Source: Sinorhizobium kostiense (GTDB lineage: Bacteria; Pseudomonadota; Alphaproteobacteria; Rhizobiales; Rhizobiaceae). Taken from it: a stretch of 64,000 nt of DNA. Below the pieces are notes generated by a model. The model was not told the DNA's origin, did no database searches, and saw nothing but the letters and a program-made list of their open reading frames with translations. Of this stretch, positions 15,619 through 25,600 are shown in pieces. How positions within the stretch are numbered: the stretch's first letter is position 1; each line of letters starts with the position of its first letter. Location: positions 1,240,001 to 1,304,000 of the forward strand of contig NZ_JAGILA010000002.1 in assembly GCF_017874595.1 (NCBI RefSeq), given 5' to 3'. Both the position numbers and the translations under genes were made by a program.

Positions 15619-16878
15619 ATGACCCGCACGACAATGAAAGGCCTGCTGCTCGCATCGAGCATTCTCGGCTCCGCCGGGCTTGCTGGGGCGCAGGACGTGA
15701 CGCTGACGATCGAGAGCTGGCGCAACGACGACCTGGCGATCTGGCAGGAGAAGCTGATTCCCGCCTTCGAGGCCAAGAATCCGGGCATCAAGGTCGTTTT
15801 CTCGCCATCGGCTCCGACGGAATACAACGCGGCGCTCAATGCCAAGCTCGACGCGGGATCCGCCGGCGATCTCATCACCTGCCGGCCGTTCGATGCTTCG
15901 CTCGAGCTCTATAACAAGAAGCATCTCGCCGACCTGACCGGACTTGCCGGCATGGAGAACTTCTCCGACGTGGCCAAGTCCGCCTGGACGACCGACGATG
16001 GCAAGTCGACCTTCTGCGTGCCGATGGCGTCGGTCATCCACGGCTTCATCTATAACAAGGACGCCTTCGATCAGCTCAAGCTTTCCGTACCCACGACCGA
16101 GGAGGAATTCTTCGCCGTCCTCGAGAAGATCAAGGCGGATGGCACCTACATCCCGATGGCCATGGGCACAAAGGATCTCTGGGAAGCCGCGACCATGGGC
16201 TACCAGAATATCGGCCCGAACTATTGGAAAGGCGAAGAAGGGCGTCTGGCGCTGATCGAGGGTGAGCAGAAGCTTACCGACGAGCCGTGGGTAGAGCCCT
16301 ATCGCGTGCTCGCCAAGTGGAAGGACTATCTCGGCGACGGCTTCGAGGCGCAAACCTATCCGGACAGCCAGAACCTCTTCACGCTCGGCCGCGCCGCGAT
16401 CTATCCGGCGGGCTCGTGGGAAATCGCCGGCTTCAACACCCAGGCACAATTCAAGATGGGCGCCTTCCCGCCGCCCGTTAAGAAGGCCGGCGACACCTGC
16501 TACATCTCCGACCACAACGACATCGGTATCGGACTCAACGCCAAGAGCCCGAACGCAGAAGCCGCCAAGACCTTCCTCACCTGGGTCGCCTCGCCGGAAT
16601 TCGCGGAAATCTACGCGAACGCTCTGCCCGGCTTCTTCAGCCTGAACTCGACCGCGGTGAAGATGACCGATCCGCTTGCCCAGGAATTCGTCTCTTGGCG
16701 CGACAAGTGCAAGTCGACCATCCGCTCGACCTACCAGATCCTCTCGCGTGGTACCCCGAACCTCGAAAACGAGACCTGGGTCGCATCGGCCAACGTCATC
16801 AACGGCACTGAGACGCCGGAAGAGGCTGCCAAGAAGCTGCAGGAAGGCCTCGACAGCTGGTACAAGCCGGCGAAGTAA
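15619..16878 (+). CDS. ABC sugar transporter, periplasmic substrate-binding protein
   Basis: A 419-aa family 1 (MalE/UgpB-type) solute-binding protein. The signal peptide MTRTTMKGLLLASSILGSAGLAGA precedes mature QDVTLTIESWRNDD. Typical elements are the opening strand WRNDDLAIWQEKLIPAFEAKNPGIKV, the central FCVPMASVIHGFIYNKDAF, and AIYPAGSWEIAGF. Together with two permeases and an ATPase downstream it forms a complete importer, probably for MurNAc or a related amino sugar or muropeptide fragment. A GAGGGAGAA site precedes the start. A cluster of hairpins follows the stop. Confidence 0.9.
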   Translation: MTRTTMKGLLLASSILGSAGLAGAQDVTLTIESWRNDDLAIWQEKLIPAFEAKNPGIKVVFSPSAPTEYNAALNAKLDAGSAGDLITCRPFDASLELYNKKHLADLTGLAGMENFSDVAKSAWTTDDGKSTFCVPMASVIHGFIYNKDAFDQLKLSVPTTEEEFFAVLEKIKADGTYIPMAMGTKDLWEAATMGYQNIGPNYWKGEEGRLALIEGEQKLTDEPWVEPYRVLAKWKDYLGDGFEAQTYPDSQNLFTLGRAAIYPAGSWEIAGFNTQAQFKMGAFPPPVKKAGDTCYISDHNDIGIGLNAKSPNAEAAKTFLTWVASPEFAEIYANALPGFFSLNSTAVKMTDPLAQEFVSWRDKCKSTIRSTYQILSRGTPNLENETWVASANVINGTETPEEAAKKLQEGLDSWYKPAK

Positions 16879-16887
16879 AGGCTCAAG

Positions 16888-17017
16888 GGGCGCGGGAGGA
16901 GATTCCGCGCCCGTCCTCCCGCCGCGCACAGCGCCGCACCTCGGCCGCGCGCGGTCGGATCCTCGCCGCTCCTTAGCGTAGCTGCGGCGATTACGGAGGC
17001 GCCCTCAAGGCGCCCAG
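16888..17017 (+). promoter_or_regulatory. Hairpin cluster between binding protein and permease genes
   Basis: Three hairpins lie in the 199-nt gap: GGGCGCGG/CCGCGCCC (16888-16895 with 16905-16912), CGCCGC/GCGGCG near 16964-16992, and GGCGCC-CTCAA-GGCGCC near 17001-17017. None has a T-run. Such structures at this position often stabilise the binding-protein part of the message so that it is made in excess over the membrane subunits; that role is inferred. Confidence 0.5.
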
Positions 17018-17077
17018 TGCTTTCGAACGAAATCGGGGCTGCGCTGCGAGCCAGCCATTGGAACGGGCCAGAGGCCG

Positions 17078-18025
17078 ATGACCCCACGCGAGACCATGAT
17101 GGATGAAATTGCGCTCAAGCGCCCGCGGCGCTGGCACATACTCGTCTTCCTGACGCCGGCGCTTGTCATCTACACGGCAGTGATGATCCTGCCGCTGATA
17201 GAGACTCTGCGCCAATCCTTCTTCAACACGGTGGACGGCGAATACACTTTCGTGGGCCTCGGCAATTTCACCGTACTCTTCGGCGACCCGCGCTGGGCCT
17301 CGGATTTCTGGAACGCGCTCAGGAACAACGTCGTCTTCTTCTTGATTCACATGGCGGTTCAGAATCCGATCGGCATCGCGCTTGCCGCCATGCTGTCGGT
17401 GCCGAAGCTGCGCTTCAACGCCTTCTACCGCACGGCGATCTTCCTGCCAACGCTGCTCTCCTTCGTGATCGTCGGCTTCATCTGGAAGCTGATCCTATCG
17501 CCGATCTGGGGCGTGGCGCCTTATCTCATGGATCTGGTCGGGCTCAAATGGCTCTTCGCGCCCTGGCTCGGCCGGCCCGACAGCGCGCTCATCGCCGTCT
17601 CGCTGATCTCGGTCTGGCAGTATATCGGCATCCCGATGATGCTGATCTACGCGGCGCTCCTCAACATTCCGGACGAAGTGATCGAGGCGGCAGAACTCGA
17701 CGGCATCACCGGCTGGAGCCAGTTCTGGAAGATCAAGCTGCCCCTGATCCTGCCGGCGATCGGCATCGTCTCGATCCTCACCTTCGTCGGCAACTTCAAC
17801 GCCTTCGACCTGATCTACACGGTGCAGGGCGCGCTTGCCGGGCCGGACGGGTCGACGGACATCCTCGGAACGCTGCTCTACCGCACCTTCTTCGGCTTCC
17901 AACTCCAGCTCGGCGACCGCTCGATGGGCGCGACGATCGCGACGGTGATGTTCCTGATCATTCTTGCCGGCGTATCGCTTTACCTCTTCGTCATCCAGCG
18001 CCGCATGCGCCGCTATCAGTTCTGA
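17078..18025 (+). CDS. ABC sugar transporter, permease 1
   Basis: A 315-aa MalF/UgpA-type inner-membrane permease with six main hydrophobic segments. The first is WHILVFLTPALVIYTAVMILPLI. The cytoplasmic EAA loop that contacts the ATPase is IEAAELDGITGWSQFWKIKLPLILPAIG. The start could also be ATG 17096 or 17099; I keep 17078, which has AGAGG upstream. It is followed after 11 nt by the second permease. Confidence 0.9.
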   Translation: MTPRETMMDEIALKRPRRWHILVFLTPALVIYTAVMILPLIETLRQSFFNTVDGEYTFVGLGNFTVLFGDPRWASDFWNALRNNVVFFLIHMAVQNPIGIALAAMLSVPKLRFNAFYRTAIFLPTLLSFVIVGFIWKLILSPIWGVAPYLMDLVGLKWLFAPWLGRPDSALIAVSLISVWQYIGIPMMLIYAALLNIPDEVIEAAELDGITGWSQFWKIKLPLILPAIGIVSILTFVGNFNAFDLIYTVQGALAGPDGSTDILGTLLYRTFFGFQLQLGDRSMGATIATVMFLIILAGVSLYLFVIQRRMRRYQF

Positions 18026-18036
18026 GGAGGAACAAG

Positions 18037-18876
18037 ATGTCGAAAGCACGCACCTCCCTTGCCCGCACCGGCGCCGTTCATTTCGCGCTGATCGCCTACA
18101 CGCTCATCGCGCTCTTCCCGGTGTTCCTGACGATCGCCAATTCATTCAAGAGCCGCAACGCGATCTTCCGGGAGCCCCTCGCGATCCCGACGCCCGAAAC
18201 ATTCAGCCTGATCGGCTATCAGACGGTGCTGAAACAGGGCGATTTCATCGGCTATTTCCAGAACAGCGTCATCGTCACGGTGGTCTCGATCGCGCTCGTG
18301 CTGCTCTTCGGGGCCATGGCCGCCTTCGCGCTCTCCGAATATCGCTTCCGCGGCAACACGCTTATGGGGCTTTACCTGGCGCTCGGCATCATGATCCCGA
18401 TCCGGCTCGGTACGGTCGCTATCCTCCAGGGCATGGTCGCGAGCAACCTCGTCAATACGCTGACGGCGCTGATCCTGGTCTATACGGCGCAGGGCCTGCC
18501 CCTGGCGGTGTTCATTCTGTCCGAGTTCATGCGCACCGTTTCGGACGACCTCAAGAATGCCGGACGCATCGACGGGCTTTCCGAGTACGCGATATTCTTC
18601 CGATTGGTGCTGCCGCTCGTGCGGCCGGCCATGGCGACGGTCGCCGTCTTCACCATGATTCCGATCTGGAACGACCTCTGGTTCCCGCTGATCCTCGCGC
18701 CGGCGGAACCGACGAAGACCATCACGCTCGGGTCGCAAATCTTCATCGGCCAGTTCGTCACCAACTGGAACGCCGTGCTCTCGGCGCTGTCGCTGGCGAT
18801 CTTCCCGGTGCTCGTCCTCTACGTCATCTTCTCGCGGCAATTGATCCGCGGCATCACGGCAGGAGCAGTCAAATGA
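18037..18876 (+). CDS. ABC sugar transporter, permease 2
   Basis: A 279-aa MalG/UgpE-type permease starting MSKARTSLARTGAVHFALIAYTLIALFPV. The EAA loop is LKNAGRIDGLSEYAIFFRLVLPLVRPAMAT. Hydrophobic helices fill the rest, ending [19 protein letters not shown]. The GAGGAGG site before ATG 18037 is strong. Its stop overlaps the oxidoreductase start by ATGA at 18873-18876, so the dehydrogenase is translated in step with the transporter. Confidence 0.9.
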   Translation: MSKARTSLARTGAVHFALIAYTLIALFPVFLTIANSFKSRNAIFREPLAIPTPETFSLIGYQTVLKQGDFIGYFQNSVIVTVVSIALVLLFGAMAAFALSEYRFRGNTLMGLYLALGIMIPIRLGTVAILQGMVASNLVNTLTALILVYTAQGLPLAVFILSEFMRTVSDDLKNAGRIDGLSEYAIFFRLVLPLVRPAMATVAVFTMIPIWNDLWFPLILAPAEPTKTITLGSQIFIGQFVTNWNAVLSALSLAIFPVLVLYVIFSRQLIRGITAGAVK

Positions 18877-19937
18877 GCTCTTCCGAACGTCCGATCCGCG
18901 TCCTCGTCGCCGGCCTCGGCAATATGGGACGCAGCCACTCGCTCGCCTATCACGAAAACCCCGGGTTCGAGATCGTCGGCCTCGTCAACCGCTCCAAGGT
19001 CGATCTGCCGGAAGCTTTGGCCGGCTACGAGCTTCGCCCAAGCTTTCCGGAAGCGCTTCTCGAGTTCAGGCCCGAGCTCTGCTCGATCAACACCTATTCG
19101 GACAGTCATGCGAGCTATGCGGTGACGGCCATGGAGGCAGGCTGCCACGTTTTCGTCGAGAAGCCGCTGGCGACCACCGTCGCCGATGCCGAACGCGTCG
19201 TCGCCTGCGCCCGCGCCAATGGCCGCAAGCTCGTCGTCGGCTACATCCTCCGCCATCACCCGTCGTGGACACGGCTGATCGCCGAGGCGCGCAAGCTCGG
19301 CCCGCCCTATGTCTTCCGCATGAACCTGAACCAGCAGTCGAGCGGCGCGACGTGGGCGACGCACAAGTCGCTGATGCAGACGACCGCACCGATCGTCGAT
19401 TGCGGCGTCCATTATGTCGACGTCATGTGCCAGATCACCGATGCGAAACCCGTCGAGGTGCGCGGCATGGGCTTGAGGCTTTCGGACGAAATCGCCGCCG
19501 ACATGTACAATTACGGGCACCTGCAGGTTCTTTTCGAGGACGGGTCTGTCGGCTGGTACGAGGCCGGTTGGGGTCCGATGATCTCCGAAACCGCCTTCTT
19601 CGTGAAGGACGTGATCTCGCCCAACGGCTCGGTGTCGATCGTCATGGACCAGAACGCCAGGTCCGACGACATCGACACGCATACGAAGACGGCCGTCATC
19701 CGCTTGCACAGCGCCGCGACCGGGCCGGACGGCCGCTTCCTCCGGCCCGACGTGGACCAGAGGATGGAAGGCGAGCCCGGTCACCAGGAGCTCTGCGAGC
19801 GCGAACAGGCCTTCGTGCTCAAGGCCATCCGCGAAGACATCAATCTCGACCGGCACATGGACGATGCGGTGCAGTCGCTGAAGATCTGCCTGGCGGCGGA
19901 TGAAAGCGTCCGCACCGGCAAGCCGGTCAAGCTTTAA
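18873..19937 (+). CDS. Gfo/Idh/MocA-family NAD(P)-dependent oxidoreductase
   Basis: A 354-aa dehydrogenase. The Rossmann fold starts at [20 protein letters not shown] (GxGxxG), followed by the family signature [16 protein letters not shown] with the active-site EKP, and [16 protein letters not shown] in the C-terminal substrate domain. These enzymes oxidise or reduce sugars and inositols or rearrange glycosides. The substrate is unknown, but the gene is embedded in the amino-sugar import operon between permease and ATPase and overlaps the permease. It may process a lactyl or glycosidic part of the imported compound (inference). Confidence 0.9.
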   Translation: MSSSERPIRVLVAGLGNMGRSHSLAYHENPGFEIVGLVNRSKVDLPEALAGYELRPSFPEALLEFRPELCSINTYSDSHASYAVTAMEAGCHVFVEKPLATTVADAERVVACARANGRKLVVGYILRHHPSWTRLIAEARKLGPPYVFRMNLNQQSSGATWATHKSLMQTTAPIVDCGVHYVDVMCQITDAKPVEVRGMGLRLSDEIAADMYNYGHLQVLFEDGSVGWYEAGWGPMISETAFFVKDVISPNGSVSIVMDQNARSDDIDTHTKTAVIRLHSAATGPDGRFLRPDVDQRMEGEPGHQELCEREQAFVLKAIREDINLDRHMDDAVQSLKICLAADESVRTGKPVKL

Positions 19938-19954
19938 GCCAAGAGGGGCGACAC

Positions 19955-20965
19955 GTGGGATCATTGCACTTGAAATCCATCCGCAAGGCCTTCGGCGGCC
20001 ATGAGGTGCTGAAGGGTATCGACCTCGAGGTGAAGGATGGCGAATTCGTCATCTTCGTCGGTCCCTCTGGCTGCGGAAAATCCACCTTGCTGCGGACCAT
20101 TGCGGGTCTTGAGGACGCGACCTCGGGCAGCGTCCGGATCGACGGCGTCGAGGTCGGCCATGTCGCACCCGCCAAGCGCGGCATTGCCATGGTGTTCCAG
20201 TCCTACGCCCTCTACCCGCACCTGACGGTCAAGGACAATATGGGCCTTGGCCTCAAGCAGGCCGGCGCGGCGAAGGCCGAGATCGACGAGAAGGTCGCGA
20301 AGGCGGCCGGCATGCTGTCGCTCGAACCCTATCTTGCCCGGCGTCCAGCCGAGCTTTCCGGCGGCCAGCGTCAACGCGTGGCGATCGGCCGAGCCATCGT
20401 TCGCGAGCCCAAGCTCTTCCTCTTCGACGAGCCCCTGTCGAACCTCGACGCGGCGCTGCGCGTCAACACACGGCTCGAAATCGCCCGCCTGCATCGCAGC
20501 CTCAAGGCAACGATGATCTATGTCACCCACGACCAGGTCGAGGCGATGACGCTCGCCGACAAGATCGTGGTGCTGAATGCCGGCCGCATCGAACAGGTCG
20601 GCTCGCCGATGGAGCTCTATAACCGACCGGCCAATCTCTTCGTCGCCGGTTTCATCGGTTCGCCGCAGATGAACTTCATCGAAGGCGAACGGCTCGGCGA
20701 TACCTCGGCGAAGACGGTGGGGATCCGTCCCGAACATATCGGCCTGTCGCGCGAGGGCGGCGACTGGAAGGGCAAGGTCGTCCATGTCGAACATCTCGGC
20801 GCTGACACGATCGTCTATCTGGAATCGGACAGGGTCGGGCCGCTCACCGCGCGGCTCTTCGGCGAGCACCGCTATGCGGCCGACGACATCGTCCATGCCA
20901 CCCCGGTGATCGGCGCGATGCATCGTTTCGATGCCGATGGGCGGGTTGTCAGTTCCGCGCAGTAA
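19955..20965 (+). CDS. ABC sugar transporter, ATP-binding protein (UgpC/MalK type)
   Basis: A 336-aa ATPase of the MalK/UgpC type with Walker [11 protein letters not shown]-loop [13 protein letters not shown], signature [14 protein letters not shown], Walker [13 protein letters not shown] and H-loop YVTHDQ. A C-terminal regulatory domain of about 100 residues ([14 protein letters not shown]..., [14 protein letters not shown]) is typical of sugar-importer ATPases. The start is GTG 19955 after AAGAGGGG. It closes the rightward operon; a palindromic repeat follows directly. Confidence 0.92.
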   Translation: MGSLHLKSIRKAFGGHEVLKGIDLEVKDGEFVIFVGPSGCGKSTLLRTIAGLEDATSGSVRIDGVEVGHVAPAKRGIAMVFQSYALYPHLTVKDNMGLGLKQAGAAKAEIDEKVAKAAGMLSLEPYLARRPAELSGGQRQRVAIGRAIVREPKLFLFDEPLSNLDAALRVNTRLEIARLHRSLKATMIYVTHDQVEAMTLADKIVVLNAGRIEQVGSPMELYNRPANLFVAGFIGSPQMNFIEGERLGDTSAKTVGIRPEHIGLSREGGDWKGKVVHVEHLGADTIVYLESDRVGPLTARLFGEHRYAADDIVHATPVIGAMHRFDADGRVVSSAQ

Positions 20966-20978
20966 AAGGCGGACGCAT

Positions 20979-21155
20979 TTTGCCCCTCACCCTAGCCCCT
21001 CTCCCCGCAAGCGGGGCGGGGGGCGCCGGCGCAACTTGTGACCGACGTCTATACCCCAGAGTAAATTTTGCCGCGGTGCAACGCGATTGGGTGGCGCGGC
21101 ACGGCTCCTTCTCCCCGTCTGCGCAGAGAAGGTCGCGGCAGCGGGATGAGGGGCG
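20979..21155. repeat. REP-like palindromic repeat, copy B (with interior insert)
   Basis: Outer ends read TTGCCCCTCACCCTAG and GCGGGATGAGGGGC. Inner palindromes are CTCTCCCCGCAAGCGGGGCGGGG and CTTCTCCCCGTCTGCGCAGAGAAG. Compared with the compact copy at 55838-55950, an unrelated stretch of about 70 bp sits between the two inner palindromes. It fills most of the gap between the ABC ATPase gene and the smeA promoter; 21156-21298 shows nothing else recognisable. Confidence 0.75.
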
Positions 21156-21298
21156 GAGAGACGCCGGAACCTGTCCTTTGACACTTATCACACATGCGTG
21201 ATCTTCCGTCGCCGCAAGGTCGGAAGCCATTGCAGTCCTTGGTCTTTCTCGCCTTTTCCGGGCAACCGGAAAACACCGTTGCGCTACGGTAGAAATTA

Positions 21299-21321
21299 AC
21301 ATACACTAGTGTACGTATATT
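21299..21321 (+). promoter_or_regulatory. TetR-type operator and probable -10 element upstream of smeA
   Basis: ACATACA-CTAG-TGTACGT (21299-21316) is an inverted repeat with 7-bp arms and one mismatch, containing the perfect palindrome TACACTAGTGTA. TATATT follows at 21316-21321 as a possible -10 hexamer. Related sites lie at 52716-52758 before another TetR gene. The likely ligand is SmeR, encoded downstream of smeB. Confidence 0.7.
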
Positions 21322-21419
21322 AGCGCTTTCCGGTATTTGATGTCCCTAATATCGGATCCGCTTCATTCTCCCTTTCGGACCGCGCAGCTGCAGGATTAGG
21401 CTGTGAGCGGTCCTTTCGT

Positions 21420-22643
21420 ATGGACATCGCGATGCATAAGAATCGAGCGATACTGGCCGCCGCGCTGGCAACCGTGCTTTTTCTCGCCGGCTGCCAGAAG
21501 GACGAAGAGCAACAGGCAGCACCTTCGGCCTTTCCGCCCGCTGAGGTTGCCGTCTTCACGACGGCGGCGGAACCCTTGCCTATCACCAACGAACTGCCCG
21601 GCCGCATTACGGCGACGCGGATCGCCGAGGTTCGCCCACGGGTTTCCGGCATTGTCGTTGAGCGGGTGTTCCAGCAGGGCTCGATGGTGAAGGAAGGCGA
21701 TGTGCTCTACCGGATCGATCCGGCTCCTTTCCAGGTAAAGGTCGACAGTGCCGAGGCGACGCTGAAGCGGGCGCTTGCCGTCCGTGACCAGGCCAGGCAG
21801 ACCGCCGACCGTCAGGCGCGACTGAAGGAGGCACAGGTTACCGCCGTCCAGCAATATGACGATGCCATTGCGGCGCTCGCCCAGGCAGAGGCCGATGTCG
21901 GCATTGCCGAGGCGGGCCTCGCGGAGGCGAAGCTCAACCTTGAATACGCCAATGTCACGGCGCCGATCAGCGGCCGGATCGGCAGGGCGCTGATCACCGA
22001 GGGTGCGCTCGTCAGCGCCAACGGCTCGGACAACCTCGCGACGATCCAGCAGCTCGACCCGATCTATGCCGACTTCACGCAATCGGCGACGGACCTCATG
22101 CGGCTGCGAAAGGCGCTTGAGGACGGACAGCTCATCAGCGCCAGGAACGAGGCGGAAGTTCAGCTGATTCTCGACGACGGCACGTCCTATCCGCACAAGG
22201 GGAGGCTGCTCTTTTCCGAGGCGGCCGTCGATGCGACGACCGGCCAGGTGACGCTGCGTGGAGAATTCCCCAATCCAGACGGCGACCTGCTTCCGGGCAT
22301 GTATGTGCGCGTCCAGATCGTGCAGGGGCTGGAGAAGGACGCGATCACGGTTCCGCAGCAGGCGGTGCAGCGCAACAATGCCGGCCAGTCGCAGGTCTAC
22401 ATCGTCACGCCCGAGAAGAAGGTCGAATTCCGCAACATCACGCTCGGCCGCACGGTCGGCAATCGTTGGCAGGTGACTGCCGGCATCGAGGCCGGGGAGA
22501 AGGTTATCGTCGAGGGTTTCCAGAAGGTCGCCCCGGGTGCCCCTGTGGAGCCCTCCGACTGGAACCCCAACGCAAAGCCGGACCCGGCCAAGGCCGATGT
22601 CTCCGCAGCGGCCGGCGAAAAATCCGCCACCGCAGTGAAGTGA
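21420..22643 (+). CDS. smeA: RND multidrug efflux pump, periplasmic adaptor lipoprotein
   Basis: A 407-aa membrane-fusion protein linking the inner-membrane RND pump to an outer-membrane channel. The N-terminus MDIAMHKNRAILAAALATVLFLAGC carries a lipobox (LAGC), so the mature protein is anchored as a lipoprotein. The lipoyl halves (VRPRVSGIVVERVFQQGSMVKEGDVLYRID and LNLEYANVTAPISGRIGRALITEGA) flank an alpha-helical hairpin from about residues 105-160. ATG 21432 is an alternative start. Gene order smeA-smeB-smeR matches the S. meliloti SmeAB system as I recall it. Confidence 0.92.
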   Translation: MDIAMHKNRAILAAALATVLFLAGCQKDEEQQAAPSAFPPAEVAVFTTAAEPLPITNELPGRITATRIAEVRPRVSGIVVERVFQQGSMVKEGDVLYRIDPAPFQVKVDSAEATLKRALAVRDQARQTADRQARLKEAQVTAVQQYDDAIAALAQAEADVGIAEAGLAEAKLNLEYANVTAPISGRIGRALITEGALVSANGSDNLATIQQLDPIYADFTQSATDLMRLRKALEDGQLISARNEAEVQLILDDGTSYPHKGRLLFSEAAVDATTGQVTLRGEFPNPDGDLLPGMYVRVQIVQGLEKDAITVPQQAVQRNNAGQSQVYIVTPEKKVEFRNITLGRTVGNRWQVTAGIEAGEKVIVEGFQKVAPGAPVEPSDWNPNAKPDPAKADVSAAAGEKSATAVK

Positions 22644-22653
22644 GAGCCCGCCC

Positions 22654-25600
22654 ATGCCCAGTTTCTTCATCGACAGGCCGATCTTTGCCTGGGTGGTGGC
22701 GATCTTCATCATGGTCGCCGGGATTATCGCAATACCGCTCTTACCGGTGTCGCAATATCCGGACGTTGCCCCGCCGCAGATCTCGATCAACGCGAACTAC
22801 CCCGGCGCTTCTTCCCAGGACACTTATCAGAGCGTCACGCGGCTCATTGAGAACGAGCTGAACGGCGTCGAGGGCCTGCTCTATTTCGAATCGACCTCGA
22901 GCGCATCCGGCTCGGTCCAGATCAACGCCACTTTCGCGCCCGGCACCGACCCCAGCCAGGCCTCGGTCGACATCCAGAACCGGGTCCAGCGTGTCGAGCC
23001 GCGCCTGCCGGATTCGGTCAGGCAACAGGGCGTCCAGGTGGACGAGGCCGGCTCCGGCTTTCTTCTAATCATCTCGCTGACCTCGACCGACGGGTCGATG
23101 GACGCGATCGGGCTTGGCGACTATCTCAGCCGCAACGTCCTGAACGAGATCCAGCGCGTGCCCGGCGTCGGCCGCGCCCAGCTCTTTGCGACCGAACGCT
23201 CGATGCGCGTCTGGCTCGACCCGGACAAGATGCTCGGCCTCAACCTCACCGCCGCCGACGTGACGGCGGCGGTCCAGGCGCAGAACGCCCAGATTGCCTC
23301 GGGCTCGATCGGCGCCCAGCCGAACCCGATCACCCAGCAGATCAGTGCGCCGGTGGTGATCAAAGGACAGCTTTCGACGCCCGAAGAATTCGGCGCCATC
23401 GTGCTCCGGGCAAATGCCGACGGCTCGGCGGTGCGCCTGCGCGACGTTGCCCGAATAGAGATCGGCGGCGAAAGCTATGACTTCTCGACTCGTCTCAACG
23501 GCAAGCCCTCGGCCGCGATCGCCGTGCAGCTCTCGCCAAGCGGCAATGCCATGGCGACCTCCGAGTCCGTCAAGGCGCGTATGGACGAGCTTGCCGAATT
23601 CTTCCCCCCGGGGCTCGAATATTCCATCCCCTACGACACCTCGCCCTTCGTGAAGGTCTCGATCGAAAAGGTGATCGAGACGCTGGTCGAAGCGATGGCG
23701 CTCGTGTTCCTCGTCATGTTCCTGTTTCTACAGAACATCCGCTACACGATCATACCGACCATCGTCGTGCCGGTCGCGCTGCTCGGCACCTGCGCGGTGA
23801 TGCTGGCGATGGGCTTCTCCATCAATGTGTTGACCATGTTCGGCATGGTGCTGGCGATCGGCATCCTCGTCGACGACGCGATCATCGTCGTCGAGAATGT
23901 CGAGCGCATCATGTCGGAAGAGGGGCTGACGCCGAAGGACGCAACCCGAAAGGCGATGCGCCAGATCACCGGCGCAGTGATCGGCATTACGCTGGTGCTC
24001 GCCTCGGTGTTCATTCCCATGGCCTTCTTCCCAGGCGCCGTCGGCGTCATCTATCGGCAGTTCAGCCTGACCATGGTCGTTTCGATCCTGTTTTCGGCGT
24101 TCCTCGCCCTGTCGCTGACGCCGGCGCTTTGCGGCCGATTGCTGAAGCAGGTGCCGAAAGGACACCATCACGCCAAGCGCGGCTTCTTCGGCTGGTTCAA
24201 CCGCGGCTTCGACCGTACGTCGCGCGGCTATACGCGGGCAGTCGGTGGTCTCGTCACCCGCGCCGGGCGCCTGATGGTCATCTATCTGGCGCTGCTCGCC
24301 GGGCTTGGCTGGGCTTTCCTGCAGCTTCCCTCCTCCTTCCTGCCGGACGAGGACCAGGGCTATGTCATCGTCATGATGCAATTGCCCTCGGAAGCGACCG
24401 GCAATCGTACCACGGAGGTGATCGAGCAGGCGGAGACGATCTTCGGGAAGGAGCCGGCGGTCGACCGGATCGTCGCGATCAACGGCTTCTCCTTCTTCGG
24501 CACCGGCCAGAATGCCGGGCTTGCCTTCGTGACGCTGAAAGACTGGAGCGAGCGCGGGGCCGACAATGCCGCCGAGGCGATCGCCGGCCGAGCGACCATG
24601 GCGATGAGCCAGATCAAGGACGCGATCAGCTTCGCGCTGTCGCCGCCGGCGATCCAGGGCCTCGGCACCACCGGCGGTTTCTCCTTCCGCCTGCAGGACC
24701 GCGCCGGCCTCGGCGAAGCGGCCCTCGCGGAGGCGCGCGACCAGCTTCTCGGGCTGGCTTCCCAGAGCACGGTCATTACCGGCGTTCGCTTCGAGGGCAT
24801 GCCCGATGCGGCGCAGGTCAGCGTGGTGATCGACCGCGAGAAGGCCAACACCTTCGGTGTGACCTTCGCCGACATCAACTCGACGATCTCGACCAATCTT
24901 GGTTCCTCCTATGTCAACGACTTCCCCAATGCCGGCCGCATGCAGCGCGTGACGGTGCAGGCCGACGAGAACAAGCGCATGCAGACGGCGGACCTCCTGA
25001 ACCTCAACGTCCGCAATGCGAGCGGCGGCATGGTTCCACTCTCGGCCTTCGCGACCGTGGAATGGATCAAGGCGCCGACACAGACCGTCGGCTACAACGG
25101 CTATCCCGCCGTCCGCATCAGCGGCCAGGCCGCACCCGGCTATTCCTCCGGCGATGCGATTGCCGAAATGGAGCGGCTCGCCGCCGAGCTTCCGGCGGGC
25201 TTCGGCTACGAATGGACGGGCCAGTCGCTGCAGGAAATCCAGTCGGGAACGCAGGCGCCACTGCTGATCGCGCTTTCCTGCCTGCTCGTCTTCCTCTGCC
25301 TGGCGGCGCTCTACGAAAGCTGGTCGATCCCCATTTCGGTGATCATGGTCGTGCCGCTCGGGGTCATCGGCGCGGTTCTGGCGGTGACGTTGCGCGACAT
25401 GCCGAACGACGTGTACTTCAAGGTTGGCCTGATCGCCATCATCGGGCTTTCGGCGAAGAATGCCATCCTGATCATAGAGTTCGCCAAGGAACTGCGAGAA
25501 CAGGGCAAGTCACTGGTCGACGCCACACTCGAAGCCGTCCACCTGCGCTTTCGCCCAATCCTGATGACCTCGCTCGCCTTCACCCTTGGGGTTCTGCCTC

